From: Paludibacter jiangxiensis
GTDB lineage: Bacteria; Bacteroidota; Bacteroidia; Bacteroidales; Paludibacteraceae
Length of the DNA: 64,000 bases
Assembly: GCF_001618385.1 (NCBI RefSeq)
Contig: NZ_BDCR01000004.1
Location: 310,001 to 374,000, forward strand
Direction: 5' to 3'
Under the pieces are notes generated by a model that had not been told where the DNA came from, searched no databases, and saw nothing but the letters and a program-made list of their open reading frames with translations. The first letter of the stretch is position 1. Each line of letters begins with the position of its first letter. The position numbers and the translations under genes were made by a program. Of the stretch, positions 45,515-53,586 are shown in pieces.

Positions 45515-48500
45515 ATGAAAGTACAGGGTACATGGCTTTGTGTAGTATTTTTGATTTGCATTTCCTTGATTGTGAGGGCTCAAAATGAAGAAAGATACAA
45601 AAAAGTATCTGCTGCCGGTGTGCAAATTTTTGCACCCAACTCTGTACTGTCCACGGGACAATGGACTAAAATAAGAGTTTCATCAACAGGTGTTTGTAAA
45701 ATAACTTTTGATCAGTTGAAACAAATGGGGATCACCAGTCCTCAGAATGTGCATGTTCATGGCTATGGAGGCGCTATGTTGCCCGAATCTTTTACAAGCG
45801 CATATTTGGATGACTTGCCTGAAACTCCGATATATATTGGCGGCGATTACATACTGTTTTATGCACAGGGGCCGGTCAGCTGGCAGTATGATGCAACTAA
45901 AATGCAGTTTGTGCATACTGTGAACCCATATTCAAATTACGGATATTACTTCGTAACGCAGACGGCCACAGCAGCAAAGCAAATCACCACCACAGCAGCA
46001 GAAAGCCTGACACCGACCACTACCATCGACTATTTTCTCGACCGTGACGTTCACGAAAAAGATTTAGTCAATCTGGCCACTTCCGGTCGGGAATTCTATG
46101 GGGAAAAATTTACCGGAAATACCAGTAATTCCTTTGGATTCTCATTTCCAAATACAGATATAAGCCGTCAGGGTAAAATTCGGGTAAATGCAGCAGCCAC
46201 TTCATCATCTTCCAGTTCAATGTCCGTGGCGTATAATGGTTCTTTGGGGTCAATTTTATTTTCACCTGCGGGAACATATGATTATGCTATTTCGGGAACT
46301 GGCTCTTATGCTTATACTCCGACGTCGGATTCTCCCTCTTTCACTCTTCAGCTTAACCAAACGACATCGTCAGTTACTGGCTATCTTAATTACATTGAAG
46401 TAAATCAATACCGCAAACTTTCGATGACTGGTGCCACGTTATCGTTTCGTAATCCGGACTTTCTCAACCAGAATGCAGTTTTGCAATACACGTTGTCTTC
46501 AGCCGGAAGTAACGTCAAAATATGGAATGTAACAGACCAGCAGAATATAACGGAAATTCCTGCCGCCCGAAACAGTTCGGTATTGACCTTTATTTCGTCA
46601 GCACAAAACTTGCAGGAGTATCTGGCGATTGATCCCACTCAGGCATCGGCGTTCGGTACTCCTGAAATAGTGCAAACAAATGTGCCAAATCAAAACCTGC
46701 ACGCATTGGAACAAACCGATATGGTGATTATTGCGCCATCAGCCTTTGTAAGTCAGGCCGATAGATTGGCTCAAAAGCACAGGGAAAAAGATAATTTGAG
46801 CGTAGTGGTGGTTACTCCCGATCAAATTTATAATGAATTTTCATCAGGAACTCCGGATGCAACAGCATACCGCAGGTTAATGAAAATGTTCTACAACAGG
46901 GCGAAAGCCGGTTTGGGCCAGGCTCCTAAATACTTGTTGTTGTTCGGTCGTGGGTGTTACGATAATAAGGGATTATTATCCACATCGTCAGACCTGCGTC
47001 AGTTGCTGGTGTTTGAATCGTACAGCTCATTGAATCAGATAGATTCATATCAATCGGATGATTATTTCGGCTTTTTGGACGATACCGACGGGGTCAGTCT
47101 TGCTTCAGACCAACTGGATATTGGGGTAGGAAGGTTCCCGGTTACTACCGTTGATCAGGCAAAAGCAGTAGTTGACAAGACGATCGCATACATGGATAAT
47201 GCCAATACCGGTTATTGGAAAAATAAGGTTTGTTTTATCGCCGATGATGGTGATGCCAATTTACATATGAGCCAGGCAGACACAATTGCGAAGTGGACAG
47301 CCAATGCCAATCCGTATCTCCAGGTGAACAAATTATACATGGATGCCTATCCGCAGGTAGTTTCATCAACAGGCGAAAGCTATCCGGCAGCTAAAACGAA
47401 GCTATTGAACCTCATAAAATCAGGATTGTTAATGCTTAACTATACCGGTCACGGTAATCATTTGTATCTTGCAAACGAGCAGATTATAACAAAGGAAGAT
47501 GTTACGGCCATGTATAATCAAAATCAGGCATTGTGGGTAACGGCAACATGCGATTTTACGCGTTGCGATTATACCGATGTGTCAGCTGGCGAAAGTGTCT
47601 TGTTAAACCCGGCAGGCGGCGGTATAGCGCTGTTTACCACTACTCGTTTGGTTTTTTCGAGTGATAATTTTGCATTGAATAAACAATTTGCGAAGAACGT
47701 ATTCTATAAAGATGCTAGCGGGTATGCCCTGAAGTTGGGAGATGTGATGCGCCTTACTAAAAATGCACTTCCTGGCAACAGCAATAAGCTTAATTTTATA
47801 CTTGTAGGCGATCCTGCATTAAGATTGAGTTTTCCTGCTCCAAATTACACTGTGGTTATCGATTCTGTCAATGGAATTGCAGCCGACCAGTCGATCACAG
47901 TCAATGCTTTGAGCCCCTTGAAACTGAAAGGACACATTAATAATCCGGGCAGTGCAAACGTATGCTCTGATTTTAACGGGTCAGTGATGATCAGAATTTA
48001 CGATAAGCTGGAAAATATGACTACCTTGGCCAATGATGCGGGCTCGACATCGTTTGTTTATCAGGATCGTCCAACGATGTTGTTTGCCGGAAATACAGAA
48101 GCGAAAAACGGTTATTTCGCCATAGAAAGCATTATACCCAAGGATATCGACTATAAATTTGGTGCAGGACGAATAAATATGTATGCTTCTGACGAAAAAG
48201 GGCGTGAAGGTCAGGGAGATTTTGTTAACTTTGCAATCGGAGGCTCTAATAATTCGTTGCAATGGGAAAATAACGGGCCGGATGTAAGTATTTACCTGAA
48301 TACAACAGCATTTGTTTCAGGAGATAAAGTAAATGAAACGCCGTTGTTTCTTGCAAAAGTCCGGGATGATACCGGAATAAATACCGTCGGAAACGGTATT
48401 GGGCATGATATGACGGTGTTAATTGATCAGGATCCGGCTCAATATTATGTTGTAAATGACTATTTTGAACCGACAGTTGGTGATTATAAAAGTGGTAGCG

Positions 48501-48931
48501 TTCAATATTCATTGCCAACACAATCTGAAGGGAAACATTCGCTGACATTTAAAGTTTGGGATGTATTAAATAATTCGACTTCAAAAACATTAGAGTATGA
48601 AGTAGTAAAGGGATTGGCTCCTGATTTTATTTCTTTATACAATTACCCCAATCCTGTTGTAAATGGGCACACAAATTTTGTACTCGAGCATAACCGCCCG
48701 GATGTAGTGCTGAGTGTCATAATTTCAGTGTTTGATTTAAGCGGTCGGTTGTTGAATATGCTTTCAACAAGTACTTCAACCGAATCTACAAAAACCACTA
48801 TTCCGTGGAATGTTACAGACAGTCGTGGAGCCGCGCTTAAACCTGGTGTTTATCTTTGCAGAATAGATATTTCGACGCAGAATGGGAAAATAGCGTCAAA
48901 AACGCAAAAAGTAATTGTAACTAAACAATAA
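45515..48931 (+). CDS. porU: type IX secretion system sortase PorU
   Basis: A 1138-residue C25-type (gingipain-fold) protease. The signal peptide ends near VRAQNEE. The catalytic His646 is in NYTGHGNHL and the Cys679 in ATCDF. The C-terminal domain (LYNYPNPVVNGHTNFVLEHN, ending GVYLCRIDISTQNGKIASKT) is a T9SS sorting-type beta sandwich. PorU sits on the cell surface with PorV, removes the sorting domains of T9SS cargo, and attaches the cargo to lipopolysaccharide. The M6 protease in this window is a likely client. porV follows 132 nt later. Confidence 0.95.
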   Translation: MKVQGTWLCVVFLICISLIVRAQNEERYKKVSAAGVQIFAPNSVLSTGQWTKIRVSSTGVCKITFDQLKQMGITSPQNVHVHGYGGAMLPESFTSAYLDDLPETPIYIGGDYILFYAQGPVSWQYDATKMQFVHTVNPYSNYGYYFVTQTATAAKQITTTAAESLTPTTTIDYFLDRDVHEKDLVNLATSGREFYGEKFTGNTSNSFGFSFPNTDISRQGKIRVNAAATSSSSSSMSVAYNGSLGSILFSPAGTYDYAISGTGSYAYTPTSDSPSFTLQLNQTTSSVTGYLNYIEVNQYRKLSMTGATLSFRNPDFLNQNAVLQYTLSSAGSNVKIWNVTDQQNITEIPAARNSSVLTFISSAQNLQEYLAIDPTQASAFGTPEIVQTNVPNQNLHALEQTDMVIIAPSAFVSQADRLAQKHREKDNLSVVVVTPDQIYNEFSSGTPDATAYRRLMKMFYNRAKAGLGQAPKYLLLFGRGCYDNKGLLSTSSDLRQLLVFESYSSLNQIDSYQSDDYFGFLDDTDGVSLASDQLDIGVGRFPVTTVDQAKAVVDKTIAYMDNANTGYWKNKVCFIADDGDANLHMSQADTIAKWTANANPYLQVNKLYMDAYPQVVSSTGESYPAAKTKLLNLIKSGLLMLNYTGHGNHLYLANEQIITKEDVTAMYNQNQALWVTATCDFTRCDYTDVSAGESVLLNPAGGGIALFTTTRLVFSSDNFALNKQFAKNVFYKDASGYALKLGDVMRLTKNALPGNSNKLNFILVGDPALRLSFPAPNYTVVIDSVNGIAADQSITVNALSPLKLKGHINNPGSANVCSDFNGSVMIRIYDKLENMTTLANDAGSTSFVYQDRPTMLFAGNTEAKNGYFAIESIIPKDIDYKFGAGRINMYASDEKGREGQGDFVNFAIGGSNNSLQWENNGPDVSIYLNTTAFVSGDKVNETPLFLAKVRDDTGINTVGNGIGHDMTVLIDQDPAQYYVVNDYFEPTVGDYKSGSVQYSLPTQSEGKHSLTFKVWDVLNNSTSKTLEYEVVKGLAPDFISLYNYPNPVVNGHTNFVLEHNRPDVVLSVIISVFDLSGRLLNMLSTSTSTESTKTTIPWNVTDSRGAALKPGVYLCRIDISTQNGKIASKTQKVIVTKQ

Positions 48932-49063
48932 AACAAATATCAATTCGTTATTAACTTGATATTTGTCACATGATTAACTATAAAATAATCGTGGCATATA
49001 TTTGATTTCTAAATAACTGACTGTAATACAGTATAAAATATATAGCCACATATTTCTCACATT

Positions 49064-50188
49064 ATGACAAAAAAAACAACAGTTGTTATTCTGTTATTTC
49101 TTTTAGGAGGATTAAGTACATTTGCTCAGGTAGATAAAACATTGAATCCGCTTATTACCGGAGTTCCATCTTTATCAATAGCTCCTGATGCTCGGGGTGG
49201 AGGTATGGGTGATGTAGGGGCCGCAACTTCTCCCGATGTAAACTCGCAATACTGGAATCCGGCAAAATACGCGTTTGTAGAAGATGCAGCGGGTATCTCT
49301 CTTTCGTATACTCCATGGTTGCGTAAGTTGGTGAGCGATATTAATCTGGCTTATTTGGCCGGTTACTACAAGCTGGACGAAAATCAGTCAATTAGTGGAT
49401 CTTTGCGTTATTTCTCGTTGGGGCAGGTTGATTTAACCGATGTTAACGGCGTATCACAGGGAAATACCAAGCCTTCAGAATTTGCTCTTGATGTTGCGTA
49501 TACCCGTAAGTTATCGGACAACTTCTCAGGTGGTGTGACTTTGCGTTACATTCACTCCGATCTTGGTGGTGGCATGATTAGTGATATGTGGCCGGCAAAT
49601 GCTTTCTCTGCTGATGTTTCTGCATATTATACTCAGACTGTTACCGGATCAGGAAACACAGACGGTAGGTTTTCGGCAGGTGCCAATATTTCCAATATCG
49701 GATCGAAAGTATCCTATGACAAAGGGAATACAAAGCAATTCCTTCCTACTAATTTTCGTTTAGGTGCTTCTTATCTGCATCCGATAGATGAATATAACAC
49801 CATTTCAATCAACATGGATATCAACAAGTTGTTGATTCCTGCCGATACAGCTACAACAGTGGAAGGTCATCAAAAATATTCGGATATCTCAATGCTTTCG
49901 GGAATCTTTAAGTCTTTCGGAGATAAAGATTTCTTGAAACGTATTCAGTTGTCGTTGGGTTTGGAATATGAATACGACAAGCAATTTGCCGTTCGTTGTG
50001 GCTATTTTTATGAATCGCAATTAAGCGGTAACCGTAAATATTTCACGTTTGGTGCAGGCTTTAAATTAAACGTATTCAGGCTTGATGCAGCTTATGTAAT
50101 TGCGACTTCTCAAACAAATCCTCTTGATCAGACGTTGCGGTTTAGTTTGGGCTTTGATCTGGACGGGCTGACGAATCTTGTGAAATAG
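49064..50188 (+). CDS. porV: type IX secretion system outer-membrane protein PorV (LptO)
   Basis: A 374-residue beta-barrel of the FadL/PorV type. The signal peptide ends near STFAQVD, followed by the PorV hallmark PSLSIAPDARGGGMGDVGAATSPDVNSQYWNPAKYAF. Repeated antiparallel strands follow, ending in LRFSLGFDLDG. PorV carries T9SS cargo at the outer membrane and works with PorU as part of the attachment complex. TATATTTG at 48997-49004 may be its own -7 box. Terminator just after. Confidence 0.95.
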   Translation: MTKKTTVVILLFLLGGLSTFAQVDKTLNPLITGVPSLSIAPDARGGGMGDVGAATSPDVNSQYWNPAKYAFVEDAAGISLSYTPWLRKLVSDINLAYLAGYYKLDENQSISGSLRYFSLGQVDLTDVNGVSQGNTKPSEFALDVAYTRKLSDNFSGGVTLRYIHSDLGGGMISDMWPANAFSADVSAYYTQTVTGSGNTDGRFSAGANISNIGSKVSYDKGNTKQFLPTNFRLGASYLHPIDEYNTISINMDINKLLIPADTATTVEGHQKYSDISMLSGIFKSFGDKDFLKRIQLSLGLEYEYDKQFAVRCGYFYESQLSGNRKYFTFGAGFKLNVFRLDAAYVIATSQTNPLDQTLRFSLGFDLDGLTNLVK

Positions 50189-50210
50189 ATTCAACAATAA
50201 GAATAAAATT

Positions 50211-50249
50211 ATTCCCCGCACTTCCCGAATGGAATGCGGGGAATTTTTG
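50211..50249 (+). terminator. intrinsic terminator after porV
   Basis: ATTCCCCGCA / TGCGGGGAAT stem with a T-run (50245-50249), about 22 nt after the porV stop. Confidence 0.9.
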
Positions 50250-50250
50250 T

Positions 50251-50400
50251 TAAACCCAAATTTCGCAATAGCGGAATTTGCCCGAAGGGCTGACGAAAAA
50301 TAATATTTTGTCAGGGTTAACCCCGATATTTTTGCAGGTAATCTGCAAAAATCGTCGATTAATCAATAGAAATTTTTCTATTGATTAATTTGGGTTAAAA
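50251..50400. repeat. nested array of six hairpins between porV and ispF
   Basis: The outer arms TAAACCCAAATT (50251-50262) and AATTTGGGTTA (50387-50397) bracket six successive hairpins: AAATTTCGC...GCGGAATTT (50258-50279), GCCCGAAGGGC (50280-50290), TGACGAAAA...TTTTGTCA (50291-50313), GGGTTAACCC (50314-50323), ATTTTTGCAG...CTGCAAAAAT (50328-50352), and ATTAATCAATAGAAA...CTATTGATTAAT (50358-50389). The whole could fold as one multibranched structure. No coding frame. Confidence 0.8.
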
Positions 50401-50436
50401 TAACCAACAAGTATCAAAGTGGGATTCATTATGTAG

Positions 50437-50444
50437 TACTTTTG
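50437..50444 (+). promoter_or_regulatory. -7 box for the ispF operon
   Basis: TACTTTTG, exact TAnnTTTG match, 23 nt before the ispF ATG. No TTTG at the expected -33 position. Confidence 0.45.
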
Positions 50445-50467
50445 TTGCTCAATAAAATTATGATCGT

Positions 50468-50947
50468 ATGAAAATAAGAGTCGGAATGGGATATGACGTT
50501 CATCAGCTAGTAGAAGGACGTGAATTATGGTTGGGAGGAATTCGTTTAGAACATGAAAAAGGCCTACTGGGACATTCGGATGCCGATGTACTGATTCATG
50601 CCATTTGCGATGCCTTGCTGGGGGCCGCAGACTCTCGTGACATTGGTTATCATTTTCCCGATAATGCAGGAGAATTCAAAAATATAGACAGCAAAATATT
50701 ATTGGCCAAAACTGGCACAATTATTAAAGAAAAAGGATTTGAAATCAGCAATATAGATGCTACGGTTTGTGCTCAGCGCCCGAAACTCAAAGACCGGATA
50801 CCGGAAATGAAAGAGGTGCTGGCAAAATGTCTGGAGATTCCTTCGGACGACATTTCTATTAAAGCCACAACTACCGAGAAGCTTGGTTTTGTGGGCAAAG
50901 AAGAAGGTATGTCGGCTTACGCTGTAGCTCTGATTTGCAAAGCTTAA
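50468..50947 (+). CDS. ispF: 2-C-methyl-D-erythritol 2,4-cyclodiphosphate synthase
   Basis: A 159-residue protein. The motifs GMGYDVHQL (Asp8/His10-type metal ligands), LGHSDADVLIHAICDALLGAA with the conserved His, and KATTTEKLGFVGKEEGM are diagnostic. It converts CDP-ME-2-phosphate to MEcPP in the non-mevalonate isoprenoid pathway. Full length and standard. Followed at 9 nt by the hemerythrin-like gene in the same operon, a pairing that has no obvious metabolic link. Confidence 0.96.
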   Translation: MKIRVGMGYDVHQLVEGRELWLGGIRLEHEKGLLGHSDADVLIHAICDALLGAADSRDIGYHFPDNAGEFKNIDSKILLAKTGTIIKEKGFEISNIDATVCAQRPKLKDRIPEMKEVLAKCLEIPSDDISIKATTTEKLGFVGKEEGMSAYAVALICKA

Positions 50948-50956
50948 TTTACAAAA

Positions 50957-51682
50957 ATGGCAAACCTTACAACATATTCAATGAAGAATTATCCGGCATT
51001 TTCGCCTCAGATGAAAATGGCCGATCTGATTCATGTCAACTATCGCAATCTGTCGGTACTCAGTCGTTTGGGCATCTCGCTTGGATTTGGAGAGAAAACG
51101 GTGGACGAGGTCTGCAAACGCCATAATGTTGATGTAAACCTGCTGCTTTTGATTTGCAACGTATTGCTCGATACCGACATGATACCGGCCGAAGAGCAAA
51201 TAGCTAAGTGTCCCGTAGAACAGGTAGTTCACTATTTGCAACAATCGCACCAGTACTACCTCAATGTGGCATTTCCAAGCATTCAGCACTTGCTCGACAG
51301 GCTGGTAGCGGCTTGCAACGAAACTCACGGAAAAGCCTTGAACCGTTTTTTCAATGAATACCGGAAAGAGGTGGAAAGTCATCTGGCGCATGAAGACCAA
51401 ACGGTGTTCCCGTATATTATGCAGTTGCTTAACGCTCCTAAAAAGAGTAAATTTTCCATTCGCCAGTATAAGGATCGTCATGCCAATATTGAAATAAAAT
51501 TGACCGACCTCAAGAATATTATCATCAAATATATTCCTTACGACAATACGGACAACCTCAGGGATGAGCTCCTTATACAGTTGTTTAACTTCGAAGATGA
51601 TCTGAACCGGCATACACTCATCGAAGAAAGACTGTTGGTGCCATCCGTGATCCTTATTGAACAAAAAATTTCATTAAGCTAA
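50957..51682 (+). CDS. hemerythrin-like protein, RIC/ScdA-related
   Basis: A 241-residue protein. The C-terminal ~150 residues form a four-helix hemerythrin-type domain; candidate di-iron ligands are H98, H142 or H145, E146, H175, H219 and E223/E224 (LAHEDQTVFPY, YKDRHANIE, NRHTLIEERL). The N-terminal ~60 residues (VLSRLGISLGFGEKTVDEVCKRHNVD) resemble the ScdA N-terminal domain of iron-sulfur repair proteins, but the usual CC pair is replaced by Gly-Phe. The protein likely binds iron and could handle NO, O2 or Fe-S damage. A LuxR-type gene follows 10 nt later and is certainly co-transcribed. Confidence 0.8.
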   Translation: MANLTTYSMKNYPAFSPQMKMADLIHVNYRNLSVLSRLGISLGFGEKTVDEVCKRHNVDVNLLLLICNVLLDTDMIPAEEQIAKCPVEQVVHYLQQSHQYYLNVAFPSIQHLLDRLVAACNETHGKALNRFFNEYRKEVESHLAHEDQTVFPYIMQLLNAPKKSKFSIRQYKDRHANIEIKLTDLKNIIIKYIPYDNTDNLRDELLIQLFNFEDDLNRHTLIEERLLVPSVILIEQKISLS

Positions 51683-51692
51683 ATTCAATGCT

Positions 51693-52298
51693 ATGCAGGT
51701 AGACAGAGCTAAAAAACGGATTTTGCTTATTGAACCTTCGTTGATGGTGAGCAAGGGCTTTGCTTCGTTACTGGACGATGCAATTGGTTATCAGTTGGTC
51801 GCAACGTCATCCAACGTAAGCCGCATTCAGGAACTGATTGTGAGTAACCGGCCTGATATCATAGTTTTTAATCCGTCAATAATGAGCTTTCAACACCGGA
51901 CGTCGATTCGAAGCTTTATGAATATCCCTTCAGAAATGGCTTTGGTGGCATTGGTTTACACGTTTGTAGACGAATGGATTATGGCTCAGTTTGATGCTGT
52001 ATTGACCGTAAACGACGACCAGACTCAGATTGTCAACAAACTGAATGGAATCAAAGTGACGGCAAATTCGTCGGACAAAGCGGAAAACGAAGAACTGAGC
52101 GAACGTGAAAATGAAATTCTGGGATGTGTTGTGAAAGGTATGACCAATAAAGAAATTGCTGAAAAGCACTTTATATCAATACATACCGTTATCACTCACC
52201 GGAAAAATATTGTTCGTAAAACAGGCATTAAATCGGTTTCCGGCCTCACTGTGTATGCCCTGCTGAATAACCTCATTACCTACGAGGATATTGAATAA
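51693..52298 (+). CDS. LuxR-type regulator with non-phosphorylatable receiver-like domain
   Basis: A 201-residue protein. Residues ~8-125 have the pattern of a response-regulator receiver (ILLIEPSLMVSKGFASLL, then RPDIIVFNPSIM), but the phosphoacceptor position is Asn60, the usual acidic pair near residue 14 is reduced to Glu-Pro, and the late Lys is not seen. Residues ~134-198 are a LuxR/FixJ helix-turn-helix (LSERENEILGCVVKGMTNKEIAEKHF, with ISIHTVITHRKNIVRKTG as recognition helix). It probably acts without phosphorylation, perhaps sensing through its partner, the hemerythrin-like protein encoded 10 nt upstream. Confidence 0.8.
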   Translation: MQVDRAKKRILLIEPSLMVSKGFASLLDDAIGYQLVATSSNVSRIQELIVSNRPDIIVFNPSIMSFQHRTSIRSFMNIPSEMALVALVYTFVDEWIMAQFDAVLTVNDDQTQIVNKLNGIKVTANSSDKAENEELSERENEILGCVVKGMTNKEIAEKHFISIHTVITHRKNIVRKTGIKSVSGLTVYALLNNLITYEDIE

Positions 52299-52381
52299 AG
52301 ATATACCTATCATTAGAAAAGGGTAGTTTAGTGTCATCATAATCATCATTTGTGGGGATGGTACTACCTTTTGGATGGTTG

Positions 52382-52389
52382 TACTTTTG
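52382..52389 (+). promoter_or_regulatory. -7 box for the iron-uptake operon
   Basis: TACTTTTG, exact TAnnTTTG match, 20 nt before the OprB-like porin ATG. No obvious -33 motif, compatible with regulated use. Confidence 0.45.
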
Positions 52390-52409
52390 CAGTGTAAAAA
52401 CAACAAAAG

Positions 52410-53543
52410 ATGACAACCTCTAAAATGAACCGTTTCTCTACTGCTTTTTTGCTCTTCCTGACAGCCGGATTAACTACTTATCTGTCGGCTCAAACAACTT
52501 CTCCTTTATCTTTCAACGCATCGTACATTGGCGACTGGGTGGTTAATATGCGTGGTGGTATTAAAACCGGCTCGACATATTTGGGACTAGCTAACTTGAA
52601 AATCGGGTTTGACACCGAAAAAGCACGTCTCTGGAAAGGAGGTTCATTCTTTGTGAATGCAGGAAATACTCACGGAGGAGAACCATCAGCTAATTTGGTG
52701 GGCGATTTCCAGGGTGTGACCAATATTGAAGCCGGTAACCTTACGTTCATGTACGAATTGTGGTACAAGCAGCAAATTGATAAAATAACGGTAACCGCAG
52801 GCTTACAGGATCTGAATGTGGATTTTGCGTCTACTTCCTATGGGGCTTCGTTTAATAATAGTTCTTTCGGCATTCAGTCGAGTATCGCATCCAATATTCC
52901 TTCTCCCATTTTTCCGCTCACGGCATTAGGCGTATCTTTGCAGTGGAATATTTCTCCAGCCTTATCGTGGGAAGTGGCGCTTTTTGACGGTACTCCCGAC
53001 GAATACGAATCTAATCCTTACAATGTCCACTGGAAGCTGAGTAAAAACGACGGTTATCTGGCAATTTCCGAATGGCAACTTTCGGCTAGTTTGTTGCGTA
53101 ATCTCGAAGGGAAATACAAATTCGGAGTTTATACTCACCGCAAATGCGATAGCGCGCAAACCACTTTTCATAACTACGGTTTGTATGCAATTGCCGATCA
53201 ACAAATTGTTAAAACGGAAAAAGGAGGAGTCGGACTCTTTTCCCAATTAGGATGGAGCCCCAGCAAAAACTGCAACAACTATTATTGCAGTCTCGGCATT
53301 AACTGGCAAGCACCCTTTGCTTGCAGAGAAAACGACATGTGTGGCATTGCTTTTGCATATGCAGGGATACACAATAACAATGGCGTAGGAGGAGAACTTT
53401 CAATTGAAGCTCTTTATAAAGCTCAACTGACGAAGAATCTTTATTTGAAACCAGATATTCAATATGTTGTGAATCCAGCCGGTACAGATGCAAAATTGCC
53501 CAATGCCCTGGTGGGTATGGTGAGAGTTGGAATTGAATTCTGA
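52410..53543 (+). CDS. OprB-like carbohydrate-selective porin family protein
   Basis: A 377-residue outer-membrane protein with signal peptide ending near YLSAQTT. The pattern is OprB-like: NASYIGDWVVNMRGGIKTGSTYLG, LANLKIGFDTEKARLWKGGSFFVNAGNTHG, SFGIQSSIASNIPSPIFPLTALG, ending in the beta strand VGMVRVGIEF. OprB members in other phyla pass sugars. Here it starts 44 nt upstream of FeoAB, which suggests it lets iron or another small solute through the outer membrane instead. That role is inference from context. Confidence 0.8.
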   Translation: MTTSKMNRFSTAFLLFLTAGLTTYLSAQTTSPLSFNASYIGDWVVNMRGGIKTGSTYLGLANLKIGFDTEKARLWKGGSFFVNAGNTHGGEPSANLVGDFQGVTNIEAGNLTFMYELWYKQQIDKITVTAGLQDLNVDFASTSYGASFNNSSFGIQSSIASNIPSPIFPLTALGVSLQWNISPALSWEVALFDGTPDEYESNPYNVHWKLSKNDGYLAISEWQLSASLLRNLEGKYKFGVYTHRKCDSAQTTFHNYGLYAIADQQIVKTEKGGVGLFSQLGWSPSKNCNNYYCSLGINWQAPFACRENDMCGIAFAYAGIHNNNGVGGELSIEALYKAQLTKNLYLKPDIQYVVNPAGTDAKLPNALVGMVRVGIEF

Positions 53544-53586
53544 CAATCCGACTGCCCTTATTTATCGATAAAAAGAACTCAATATA

